A program made the position numbers and the translations under genes. A stretch of 8,421 bases of DNA. Origin: Solirubrobacterales bacterium (GTDB lineage Bacteria > Actinomycetota > Thermoleophilia > Solirubrobacterales > Solirubrobacteraceae). Positions within the stretch are counted from its first letter, which is position 1. Each line of letters opens with the position of its first letter. The DNA is taken from contig JACCYI010000036.1 in the NCBI GenBank assembly GCA_013696535.1, positions 1 to 8,421 of the forward strand, written 5' to 3'. The notes beneath the pieces were generated by a model. It was not told where the DNA came from. It saw only the letters and a list, made by a program, of their open reading frames with translations, and did not search any database. Shown here piece by piece: positions 1-8,084 of the stretch.

Positions 1-399
1 GACGTTGAGCGCGCGCGAATGTCGCAGAGCGCCGGAGGCGGCACTCGGAGCGAAGGGCTCGTGAACGTGGACCACGTCGAACGGCGTCTGGGAGAGCAGC
101 TCCTCGACGGTGCGCGCGACGTCGACGGGGGGCGCGGGAGCCACACCCCGTCTCGAGGGGCCGAGAGGCATGAGCTCGCCCATCCCGAGCACGCGGACTT
201 CGCCTTCGCCCGGCAGCGCCGTGCCCGCGCGGATGCGCCGGCGCGATTCCTGCACGAGCTCGGTCGACCACGAAGGCGCGGCGACCACGACGCGATGGCC
301 GCGCTCGGCCAACTCAGCCGACAGCGAGTCCACGAAGGTGTTGACCTCGTGCTCGTCCTCCCAGGGGTACGGCGTCACCTGGGCGATGGCAAGGCGCAC
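1..399 (-). CDS. PimA-like family 4 glycosyltransferase, N-terminal 133 residues (gene runs off the left edge)
   Basis: Reading leftward from a GTG at 399-397 gives an open frame of 133 codons that reaches base 1 without a stop. The protein begins VRLAIAQVTPYPW, a first beta strand typical of the GT-B fold. It continues with AELAERGHRVVVAAP (second Rossmann strand, about residues 28-42) and FDVVHVHEPFAPS (about residues 108-120). That last motif closely resembles the HLHEPNAPS segment of mycobacterial PimA, the GDP-mannose:phosphatidylinositol mannosyltransferase. The start is well fixed: the in-frame ino1 stop TAG lies only four codons upstream, and GTG is the first start codon after it. No clear Shine-Dalgarno is seen, so translation is probably coupled to ino1. 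Position right after inositol-lipid genes supports a phosphatidylinositol or inositol-phosphate acceptor, but MshA-type or other GT4 roles are possible. The usual GG loop is replaced by EHEVN. The donor and catalytic half is outside the window. Confidence 0.85.
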   Translation of the reverse strand, partial: MRLAIAQVTPYPWEDEHEVNTFVDSLSAELAERGHRVVVAAPSWSTELVQESRRRIRAGTALPGEGEVRVLGMGELMPLGPSRRGVAPAPPVDVARTVEELLSQTPFDVVHVHEPFAPSAASGALRHSRALNV

Positions 400-411
400 G
401 TCGAGAAGGCT

Positions 412-1599
412 CTACGCCCGGGCCCTCGCCGCCTCGGCTTCGGCCTCACGCGCGGCCTGCGCGCCCTCCATCGTGCGTGCGTGCTCGGCGATGAACTTCT
501 CCGTCTCCTCGCGCGCCTCATTGTCAGGCCGCTGGTTGTGCGGTGACTTCATGAGGTAGGAGCTCGGTCCGTCGAGCTGCCCCCCGATCCCGTGATTGAG
601 CGCGAGCTTGCAGCACCGGACCGCGTCGATGACGATTCCCGCGGAGTTCGGCGAGTCCCAGACCTCGAGCTTGAGCTCGAGATTGAGCGGCACGTCGCCG
701 AACGCCTGCCCCTCGACGCGGATGTGCGCCCACTTGCGGTCCGTAAGCCACGGCACGTAGTCCGACGGCCCGACGTGGACGTCCTCGGCCGGCAGCTCAT
801 GGTCGACGATCGACGTGACCGCGTTGGTCTTGGAGATCTTCTTGGACTGCAGCCGCTCCCGCTCGAGCATGTTGTAGAAGTCCATGTTGCCACCCACGTT
901 GAGCTGGGAGGTGCGCAGCATCTTCACGCCGCACTCGCCGAACAGCCGCGCGAGCGTGCGGTGCACGATGGTCGCCCCGACCTGGGACTTGATGTCGTCG
1001 CCGACGATGGGCAGCCCCGCCTTCACGAAGCGCTTGTTCCAGTACTCCTCGCGGGCGATGAAGACCGGAATGCAGTTCACGAAGCCGCAGCCGGCCTCGA
1101 GAATCTGCTCCACGTACCACTTGGTCGCCTGCTCGGAGCCCACGGGCAGGTAGGAGACGACGACGTCGGTCCGCGTCTCCTTGAGGATCTCGGCGATGTC
1201 CACCGTGGAGCCCGGAGCCTTGGTGATCTTCTCGGAGAGGTACTTGCCGAGTCCGTCATGGGTCATGCCGCGCTGAACCGGGATGTCCATCTTGGGCAGA
1301 TCGCCTTCGACGAACTTCAAGGTGTTGTTCTGGCCGGCGAAGATCGCCTCGGAGAGGTCGAGTCCGACCTTCTCGACGTCGATGTCGAAGGCGGCCGAGA
1401 ACTCGATGTCGGAGACGTGGTAGCCGCCGAGGTCGACGTGCATCAGACCGGGAACCGGCTCTGCGCCATCGGCGTCGCGGTAGTAGTGAACGCCCTGCAC
1501 GAAGGAGGAAGCGCAGTTGCCGACGCCGATGATGGCGACTCGAACCTTGTCCTCTCCGTACCGGGCACTTTGGTTTGCGTGTCCGTTGGTATTGCTCAA
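412..1599 (-). CDS. ino1: Inositol-3-phosphate synthase (myo-inositol-1-phosphate synthase, EC 5.5.1.4)
   Basis: This 395-residue cytoplasmic enzyme turns glucose-6-phosphate into inositol-3-phosphate using bound NAD, the first committed step to inositol lipids and mycothiol-type thiols. The NAD-binding loop GVGNCASS is at residues 25-32. Family-diagnostic segments follow: [11 protein letters not shown] (200-210), NVGGNMDF (234-241), SKKISKT (252-258, the catalytic lysine region) and WDSPNSAG (314-321). Length is close to the short actinobacterial form (about 360-370 residues), with extra disordered residues at the N-terminus (1-17) and an Ala/Glu/Arg-rich helical tail (about 360-395). The start is TTG at 1599-1597. 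It is chosen because a good ribosome binding site precedes it and the Rossmann strand begins at residue 18, leaving no room for a later start. It lies 40 bases after the phosphatidyltransferase gene and 12 bases before the GT4 gene, inside one probable operon. Confidence 0.97.
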   Translation of the reverse strand: MSNTNGHANQSARYGEDKVRVAIIGVGNCASSFVQGVHYYRDADGAEPVPGLMHVDLGGYHVSDIEFSAAFDIDVEKVGLDLSEAIFAGQNNTLKFVEGDLPKMDIPVQRGMTHDGLGKYLSEKITKAPGSTVDIAEILKETRTDVVVSYLPVGSEQATKWYVEQILEAGCGFVNCIPVFIAREEYWNKRFVKAGLPIVGDDIKSQVGATIVHRTLARLFGECGVKMLRTSQLNVGGNMDFYNMLERERLQSKKISKTNAVTSIVDHELPAEDVHVGPSDYVPWLTDRKWAHIRVEGQAFGDVPLNLELKLEVWDSPNSAGIVIDAVRCCKLALNHGIGGQLDGPSSYLMKSPHNQRPDNEAREETEKFIAEHARTMEGAQAAREAEAEAARARA

Positions 1600-1606
1600 G
1601 TCTCTT

Positions 1607-1612
1607 ACCTCT
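1607..1612 (-). promoter_or_regulatory. Ribosome binding site that fixes the TTG start of ino1
   Basis: The minus strand reads AGAGGT at 1612-1607, followed by seven bases (AAGAGAC) and then TTG. This good Shine-Dalgarno at normal spacing supports the rare TTG start. The next in-frame ATG codes for the methionine of GLMHVDLG (residue 53), well inside the NAD-binding domain. Confidence 0.75.
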
Positions 1613-1639
1613 TCAGCGTCAAAGGGGGGGCGCTGACAC

Positions 1640-2245
1640 CTAGTCCGTGGACGCGGCGGCGTTACGTGTCAGCTCCCCGCGCACATGCCACACGCGCTGG
1701 CCGACGGTGATCACGGAAAGGCCGGCCAAGAGGTAGACGGACGGCTCCAAGAGCTCGAAGCTCGCGAGCAGCAGGCCGGCGGACAGGATCACCACCCGGA
1801 CTGCGCGGTCGGCGATGCCGACCTTGCACTCGACGCCCAGAGCTTCGGCTCGGGCCCGGGTGTAGGAGACCATGAGCGAGGCCAGCACGGCGAGTACGAC
1901 CGCTGCGGCTGCCAGCTCGTCGCTCTCCTGAGCGAACTGATAGGCGACCGCGGTCAGCACGACGCCCTCCTCGATACGGTCGAGCGTGGAGTCCAGGAAG
2001 GCGCCGAACGGGGTTCCCTTTCCCGACGTCCGGGCGTACCGGCCGTCGAGCGTGTCGCAGATCGAGCCGATCACGAAGGCGAGCCCGCCGAGGAAGTAGA
2101 GCTCGCTGAACACCAGCACGGCCGCCACGACGCACAGCGCGAAGCCGGTCAGGGAGATCGCGTTCGGGGTCAGGCGCGACTCCACGAGCCGGTCGGTGAC
2201 CAGTCCCTGGTAATCGCGCGGAGTGACGCGCTGGCGGGAGCTCAC
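1640..2245 (-). CDS. CDP-alcohol phosphatidyltransferase, probable phosphatidylinositol(-phosphate) synthase
   Basis: This 201-residue integral membrane protein carries the complete CDP-alcohol phosphotransferase signature DxxDGxxAR-x8-GxxxDxxxD at residues 64-89 (D64, D67, G68, A71, R72, G81, D85, D89). It would transfer a phosphatidyl group from CDP-diacylglycerol to an alcohol. After the motif come [11 protein letters not shown] (127-137) and an arginine at 150. These align with SYxKARAEA and the following conserved arginine of mycobacterial PgsA1 and the Renibacterium enzyme, which use inositol-1-phosphate to make PI-phosphate. The lysine there is an arginine here. Hydrophobic segments lie near residues 31-60, 92-106, 110-126, 150-163 and 168-182. 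The start is GTG at 2245-2243, overlapping the upstream PAP2 stop as GTGA, so translation is probably coupled. Being next to ino1 makes an inositol substrate far more likely than glycerol phosphate. A PgsA-type phosphatidylglycerophosphate synthase is the main alternative. Confidence 0.9.
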   Translation of the reverse strand: MSSRQRVTPRDYQGLVTDRLVESRLTPNAISLTGFALCVVAAVLVFSELYFLGGLAFVIGSICDTLDGRYARTSGKGTPFGAFLDSTLDRIEEGVVLTAVAYQFAQESDELAAAAVVLAVLASLMVSYTRARAEALGVECKVGIADRAVRVVILSAGLLLASFELLEPSVYLLAGLSVITVGQRVWHVRGELTRNAAASTD

Positions 2246-3018
2246 GCGGGCGCGCCGTGCGGTGCGATCCGGAAGGCCCAGACCTGCGGCCGCGTGCGGA
2301 CGGGCTGACTGGCGGCCCAGGCCGAGACCGCGGCCGTGCAGACTCCGAACACCGCATCGAGCCACCAGTGGTTGGCGGTGGCCACGACCACGAACGAGAC
2401 CACGAGCGGATAGACGTGCCAGAGCGCCTTCAAGCTCCGCCGGTGGATGATCCGCGACATGGGGAAGCTGAGCATGAGCGCAAAGGCGACGTGCATCGAG
2501 GGGACGGCGGCGAACGGGTTGATGAGCGCGCTGGAGACGCCCGAGTCGGACTGGACGCCAGTGAACTCCGCGACGGAATCCACGAAGCCCCATTCGGGCA
2601 TGAACCGCGGCGGGGCGGTCGGGAAGGCGACGTAGACGACGAGGGCGATGCCCATCGCGATCATGAACATGTTGCGCACGAAGTAGAAGGCCGAGTTCCG
2701 GTACAGGTAGATCCAGGCGAGGGTCAGTGCCGTGATCGTGAAGTGGGAGTTGACGTACATCCAACTCGCGACGTCGATGATCCAGGCCCGGTTCCCGGCC
2801 CAGGCGTGCACCGCCGGCTCAACGAACAACCCGAGGGTGCGCTCGATCCCGATGAGCTCCCGCGCGTTGTCGAACGCCTGGGCCGCGCGTCCGTCGACCA
2901 GCCCGCGCACGATCCGGTAGAGCACGTAGGCACCGCCGAAGAGCCCGAGCTGGCGGAGGACGTCCGACCATCCCTTGGGAAGGGAGCGAGCGGCGAAGGC
3001 CTGGGAGCGAACTCGCAT
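2242..3018 (-). CDS. PAP2-superfamily membrane protein of the Aur1/inositolphosphotransferase type
   Basis: This 258-residue polytopic membrane protein has the acid phosphatase/vanadium-peroxidase motifs: FPTAPPRF (132-139, in place of the classical KxxxxxxRP), AVPSMH (171-176, H176) and NHWWLD (216-221, H217 and D221). FPTAPPR with PSMHV and NHWWLDAV fits the PAP2_3 subfamily, which includes yeast inositol phosphorylceramide synthase Aur1, rather than undecaprenyl pyrophosphate phosphatases. Hydrophobic segments are visible near residues 24-40, 79-105, 113-133, 176-188, 200-214 and 220-236. The ATG start has an in-frame TGA three codons upstream, so it is the first possible start, though its Shine-Dalgarno is weak. 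It is translationally coupled to the phosphatidyltransferase by GTGA. The family hydrolyses or transfers phospho-head groups at the membrane. From context it could dephosphorylate PI-phosphate or move phosphoinositol, but the substrate is not shown by the sequence. Confidence 0.88.
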   Translation of the reverse strand: MRVRSQAFAARSLPKGWSDVLRQLGLFGGAYVLYRIVRGLVDGRAAQAFDNARELIGIERTLGLFVEPAVHAWAGNRAWIIDVASWMYVNSHFTITALTLAWIYLYRNSAFYFVRNMFMIAMGIALVVYVAFPTAPPRFMPEWGFVDSVAEFTGVQSDSGVSSALINPFAAVPSMHVAFALMLSFPMSRIIHRRSLKALWHVYPLVVSFVVVATANHWWLDAVFGVCTAAVSAWAASQPVRTRPQVWAFRIAPHGAPA

Positions 3019-3071
3019 CGATTCTCATGCTACCGGCGTTGACTCGGGTGCTCGGAGGCGGCCCGGAGCGC

Positions 3072-4646
3072 TCATTCGGCGCAGGGCGTCCCCCGACCGA
3101 CAGCCCGAGAAGGCGAGAAGCGAGCCCGGATCTCGACGCGACCTGGCCCCTGGGTCTCGACCGCGGTCCACGGACCGGATCGGCCCACGCACGCGTCACC
3201 GCCCGTGACCGTCCAGTACCGGGTGAAGCGCTGCCGGACGACGACGGTTCCTGCCCGACGGGCGACCACGTCGAAGCCGTCGGGAAGCTCCAGGGTCACC
3301 CGGCCGGCTCTCTGTGCGGTGGAGTCCGCCGCCTGGACCCGCCAGATCCGCCAGCGGCTGGAGCGGTGCACGAGGCGCAGGTAGGGCGGCGAGCGCTCGA
3401 GCAGATTCTTCTCCTCGGACGCGGAGTAGTCGAGCGGCGCCTCGGGCAGCGCCACCCAGCCCACCCCGCGATCGCGAAGCCACGAGCGATAGCTAGCGAC
3501 GGTCAGCGGCCGGTCGTCGTAGAAGATCGCGTTGACCTTGGCGTCGAGCTGGCGCTCCCACCCCCGCGCGAGGGGCAGGGTCGGCGCCAGGTAGGCGGCC
3601 TCCCAGTGGTTGCGGGTCAGCGGAACTTCCACCCGCTCGCCGGGCTGGGCCAGAGGGGCGAGAACGCGGCGCGCCTCGGCCTGGAAGTCGGCCTGGGTGG
3701 CTGGATCGCCGCGCGCCTCGGCCACCGCCCGTACCGCTGGCAGCCATTGCAGGTAGCCGAGTGCGGCGAGGACGACGGCGAAGGCGACGCCGGGGACGCG
3801 GGCGCGCCCGGCGAGGATGAGTAGCGGCGGGCCGAGGACCACGCCGAGCCGCAGGGCGTTCTGGCCGAACGTCGTCGGGATCAAGAAGGCGCCCACCAGC
3901 ATGGCCAGGTACAGCGCCGCGCCGGCGGCCACCGCGCGGTGCCGGGGGTCAAGGAGGGCGGCGCCGGCGAGCGAGACCGCCAGCATGGGCCAGAAGGCCG
4001 TGGCGGCGAAGCGGTCAGGCCCGCCTTCCGGGAACGCCACGACGAGGACTGCCCCGCCGGCGACCACGGGGCAGGCCAGCACGCCGGCGGCCACCAACTC
4101 GCCCCGTCCTCCACCCAGGCGCCGGGCACCGGCCGCGAGAGCGAGGAAGACGCCGGCCACCGGGCTCGCCCACGTAGTCGCCAAGGCCAGCCCCGCGGCA
4201 CCAGAGAGCCATGCTCTGTGGACCCCCGCGCGTTCGACGCAGACCCATGCCGCGAGAGCGAGGGCGATGCCGAGCGTGAACGGCATCCGCCCGATCACGA
4301 CGTTGCTCATCGCCCCACCCGCGAACAGCCAGGTCGCCGCCGCCGCGCCGTGGCGGCCGCGCACGACCCGCACGAAGAGGGCGATGGCCACCACTCCTGC
4401 GGCGACGCCGACCAAGCGGGGTCCGAACACGGCGGCCAGCGGTGAGAACAGAAGTGAGTAGCCCAGCACGTGATGGCCCCCGTACCACTGTGCGTTCCAG
4501 ACCGAAGGGCCCTGCTGCCTCCAGAGCCCCGTGCGGTACACGTGGGCCGCCATGTCCGCGGTGGCCGGCGCGAGGGCGAGGTAGACCACCCCCAGGAGCA
4601 CGGAGGCAAGGACCGGCGCGGACGGGTGTCGGACGGCGCGCCGCAT
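3072..4646 (-). CDS. Polytopic membrane protein, GT-C glycosyltransferase-like, with C-terminal extracytoplasmic domain
   Basis: The 524-residue protein starts with a transmembrane segment (about 11-28), then an outer loop with DMAAHVYR (31-38) and VWNAQWYGGHHVLGYS (49-64). That order resembles GT-C enzymes, which keep acidic residues in the first external loop. About eight to ten further hydrophobic segments fill residues 62-303. The remaining roughly 220 residues are hydrophilic, with an Arg/Trp-rich part (WVALPEAPLDY near 397-407) and an end containing RYWTVTGGDACVG (476-488). The only cysteines of that domain (C486, C522) could form a disulfide outside the cell. I know of no proven function for this family; lipid-linked sugar transfer is an inference from topology and position. 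It ends 53 bases before the PAP2 gene and probably opens or belongs to the same operon. The ATG start has GAGG just upstream at a short spacing. Confidence 0.75.
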   Translation of the reverse strand: MRRAVRHPSAPVLASVLLGVVYLALAPATADMAAHVYRTGLWRQQGPSVWNAQWYGGHHVLGYSLLFSPLAAVFGPRLVGVAAGVVAIALFVRVVRGRHGAAAATWLFAGGAMSNVVIGRMPFTLGIALALAAWVCVERAGVHRAWLSGAAGLALATTWASPVAGVFLALAAGARRLGGGRGELVAAGVLACPVVAGGAVLVVAFPEGGPDRFAATAFWPMLAVSLAGAALLDPRHRAVAAGAALYLAMLVGAFLIPTTFGQNALRLGVVLGPPLLILAGRARVPGVAFAVVLAALGYLQWLPAVRAVAEARGDPATQADFQAEARRVLAPLAQPGERVEVPLTRNHWEAAYLAPTLPLARGWERQLDAKVNAIFYDDRPLTVASYRSWLRDRGVGWVALPEAPLDYSASEEKNLLERSPPYLRLVHRSSRWRIWRVQAADSTAQRAGRVTLELPDGFDVVARRAGTVVVRQRFTRYWTVTGGDACVGRSGPWTAVETQGPGRVEIRARFSPSRAVGRGTPCAE

Positions 4647-4662
4647 GCCCTCGGACGCTAGG

Positions 4663-4675
4663 CGCCATCTTGGCG
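4663..4675 (-). other. Short perfect hairpin ahead of the GT-C-like gene
   Basis: CGCCA-TCT-TGGCG forms a five-base-pair stem with a three-base loop, 16 bases upstream of the start of the membrane-protein gene, in the 87-base gap behind the CAP-domain gene. It has no T-run, so it is not a normal intrinsic terminator. It may be chance in GC-rich DNA or a weak attenuating structure. The rest of this gap holds nothing I can identify. Confidence 0.2.
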
Positions 4676-4733
4676 TGCAGGGAAGTCTTGTTGTGAAGTC
4701 GCCCGGCCCGGAGTCGGACGGTCACCCGGGACG

Positions 4734-5279
4734 CTACCGGACGGAGGAGAAGTCGGCCGTGAACACGACCGCGCGAACCGAACCGAGCGTTCCCGTCCGC
4801 CGCGCGACTCCGACGCTTCGGAACTCCGGCGTCAGGATCATGGCGCTGTGGGACGGGGATGCCATCCACATCGAGACGATGCGTCGCGCGATGCCCCGCT
4901 CGCCCGCGCCGCTGACCCATGCGAGGTTCTCACCGATCCGCGCGGATCGGCGCGAGAATTGGCGCACCCGTGCGTCGAACGGCGTGCCGTTGCTCGACGG
5001 GTGGGCGAAGAAGTTTGCACGCAGCATGTCGCCGGAGTGATAGTCGGCCGACCGGCTCAGGCTCCGATTGCGGTAGAGCCGGCCCAGATTGTGACTCGCC
5101 CGGATGCGGTTCATGACCCGCAAGACCTTGCGCTCCGTCCGATCCATCCGGCTCTGATTGCCGCTGGCTTGCGCCGGCGCCGTTGTGCCCAAGCCGAGGG
5201 TCGCTGTGAGCGCGCTCGTCAAGGCGAGCCTGCGCACAGTCGATTTCGGCCGAGGCAGAGCATCTGCTCGGTCGTACAT
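4734..5279 (-). CDS. Secreted CAP/SCP-domain protein (YkwD-like)
   Basis: The 181-residue protein has a signal peptide: a basic start (RPKSTVRR, 10-17), a hydrophobic core (LALTSALTATLGLG, 18-31) and a likely cleavage after AQA (36-38). The rest is one CAP domain (PF00188). VLRVMNRIRASHNL (52-65) begins it, followed by YHSGDMLRANFFAH (80-93), IGENLAW (115-121), WMASPSHSAMILTPEFRSVGVA (138-159) and a final strand VVFTADF. Candidate cavity residues H81 or H93, E117 and H144 are present. Bacterial CAP proteins are extracellular or wall-associated and mostly of unknown activity. The start ATG at 5279 is preferred over one 27 codons upstream because GGAGG lies four bases before it and the signal peptide then has normal length. 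It is the first gene of the minus-strand block, divergent from the endonuclease gene, and 87 bases from the GT-C-like gene, so cotranscription is possible but unproven. Confidence 0.88.
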   Translation of the reverse strand: MYDRADALPRPKSTVRRLALTSALTATLGLGTTAPAQASGNQSRMDRTERKVLRVMNRIRASHNLGRLYRNRSLSRSADYHSGDMLRANFFAHPSSNGTPFDARVRQFSRRSARIGENLAWVSGAGERGIARRIVSMWMASPSHSAMILTPEFRSVGVARRTGTLGSVRAVVFTADFSSVR

Positions 5280-5426
5280 GACACCTCCGGGAGCAGGAGA
5301 AGAACGTTCCGTCGATCCGGCGAGGGCGGCACCATAACGATGCGCGCGGTCCGTCGACATCTCGGGGGTGCTTCCTGCGTCAGTTCTGGCACCTTTCCGC
5401 CGTTGTTGGTCCTTAGCAACTCTTTT
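5280..5426. promoter_or_regulatory. Divergent intergenic region between the CAP-domain and endonuclease III genes
   Basis: This 147-base gap must hold promoters for both directions. It contains two small inverted repeats: GGTGC (5367-5371) with GCACC (5389-5393), and GTTG (5402-5405) with CAAC (5417-5420). On the minus strand these lie in the probable leader of the CAP gene. A weak plus-strand promoter-like pair TTGTTG (5403-5408) and TATGGC (5426-5431) is 17 bases apart, but it overlaps the chosen start codon, so I do not rely on it. No known riboswitch was recognised. Confidence 0.4.
5284..5288 (-). promoter_or_regulatory. Ribosome binding site that fixes the start of the CAP-domain gene
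   Basis: GGAGG at 5288-5284 on the minus strand precedes the ATG at 5279 by four bases. The spacing is short but the match is complete. The upstream in-frame ATG at 5360 would place 27 extra residues, rich in Ser, Arg and Pro, ahead of the signal peptide. Confidence 0.7.
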
Positions 5427-6134
5427 ATGGCAACCAAAAGGCCCGCCCAGCCGATTTTCACCCGCTCTTCATGGCTCAAGCCGTCCTCGAAACGCGTGCG
5501 AGGGCTTCGCGATCGCCTCCGGAGCCACTACGGCCGACCGGTGGCGGCGCCGCACGGCCGGCCGCTCGACGAGCTCGTCCTGACCGTGCTGTCCCAATCG
5601 ACGAGCGACCGCAACCGGGACGTGGCCTACCTCCGCCTCCGGGCCCGTCTCGAGACCTGGGAACGGGTTCGCGACGCGCCGCTGTCCGAAGTGGAGTCCG
5701 CCATCCAGCCCGGAGGCCTGCATCGGCAGAAATCCGTCCGGATTAAGAACATCCTGCATGCCCTCGGGGAGCCGCTCGACCTTGCCTGGCTCGCGCATGT
5801 CCCGGTCGGCGAGGGGCGCGATCACTTGACCGCCCTTCCGGGTGTCGGGCGCAAGACCGCTGCCTGCGTGTTGCTCTTCGCCCTCGGGCAGCCCGACGTC
5901 CCGGTCGACACGCACGTCTCGCGCGTCGCCACCCGCCTCGGGCTCCTGCGTCCCGGCGCCGGCTTCGTGGAGATGCACGACGGCCTGCTCGACCTCACCC
6001 CCCGCGGCGCGCACCTCGAGCTGCACGTCAACCTGCTGCGTCACGGCCGCCGAATCTGCCACGCGCAGCGGCCGCGCTGCGAAGTGTGTCCCTTGCGGCG
6101 AGCTTGCCCGCAGATCGGCGTAGCCGTACGCTAA
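5427..6134 (+). CDS. nth: Endonuclease III-family DNA glycosylase/AP lyase with 4Fe-4S motif
   Basis: The 235-residue protein has the endonuclease III plan. A helical domain contains LVLTVLSQSTSDRNRD (50-65), in place of the E. coli segment with LLSAQATD. The helix-hairpin-helix LPGVGRKTAA (137-146) supplies the catalytic lysine K143, and VDTHVSR (160-166) supplies the catalytic aspartate D161. The C-terminal cluster motif C-x6-C-x2-C-x5-C is complete at C211, C218, C221 and C227. It would remove oxidised pyrimidines and cut at abasic sites in base-excision repair. The start is uncertain: ATG 5427 has no Shine-Dalgarno, and in-frame alternatives are ATG 5340 and GTG 5496, also without good sites. 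The family core begins near residue 24, so any of the later starts would give a working enzyme. It ends 48 bases before dnaK. The SQSTSDRN variant is common in actinobacterial homologues annotated only as endonuclease III-domain proteins. Confidence 0.9.
   Translation: MATKRPAQPIFTRSSWLKPSSKRVRGLRDRLRSHYGRPVAAPHGRPLDELVLTVLSQSTSDRNRDVAYLRLRARLETWERVRDAPLSEVESAIQPGGLHRQKSVRIKNILHALGEPLDLAWLAHVPVGEGRDHLTALPGVGRKTAACVLLFALGQPDVPVDTHVSRVATRLGLLRPGAGFVEMHDGLLDLTPRGAHLELHVNLLRHGRRICHAQRPRCEVCPLRRACPQIGVAVR
6104..6132 (+). promoter_or_regulatory. Possible housekeeping promoter for dnaK, inside the end of the endonuclease III gene
   Basis: TTGCCC (6104-6109) and TACGCT (6127-6132) are 17 bases apart and match four of six (-35) and the TAnnnT pattern (-10). 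Transcription would start near 6139 and leave a leader of roughly 44 bases. TAAGAT at 6132-6137 is another -10-like hexamer but lacks a well-spaced -35. GC-rich DNA gives such matches by chance, so this is tentative. Confidence 0.3.
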
Positions 6135-6135
6135 G

Positions 6136-6158
6136 ATCTCCGTCAACACGACTGAGAT
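6136..6158 (+). other. Inverted repeat in the dnaK leader
   Basis: ATCTC (6136-6140) and GAGAT (6154-6158) are perfect reverse complements separated by 13 bases, just after the possible promoter. It could be a repressor half-site pair or a small RNA hairpin. It does not match the CIRCE or HAIR heat-shock operators. Chance is a real possibility. Confidence 0.2.
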
Positions 6159-6182
6159 TTTCAGCGACAAGGAGCACTACAC

Positions 6183-8080
<1,898 letters not shown>

Positions 8081-8084
<4 letters not shown>

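Noticed and set aside
1596..1602. CTTGAGC on the minus strand resembling half of an HspR HAIR site at the ino1 start.
   Set aside because: No ACTCAAG partner lies seven bases away, and the sequence is explained by the TTG start context.
592..1710. A 372-codon plus-strand open frame antisense to ino1.
   Set aside because: It is the mirror of a strongly conserved gene in GC-rich DNA. Its protein is a run of Asp, Val, Arg, Gly and His with no domain.
1640..2764. Reading the phosphatidyltransferase as a 374-residue protein extending through the PAP2 region.
   Set aside because: The extra 173 residues are a shadow of the PAP2 gene in another frame. The GTG at 2245 in a GTGA overlap gives a normal 201-residue enzyme.
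4700..4732. A possible terminator after the CAP-domain gene (CCCGG paired with CCGGG).
   Set aside because: The stem is only five base pairs with a long loop, and no T-run follows on the minus strand.
5413..5422. TTAGCAACTC resembling the left half of a CIRCE element.
   Set aside because: It has one extra base, and no GAGTGCTAA half follows at the right distance.
5361..5425. A possible c-di-GMP-I riboswitch ahead of the CAP-domain gene, suggested by GACGCA followed by AGC.
   Set aside because: The core GCAAA-type loop and the flanking paired elements are missing.
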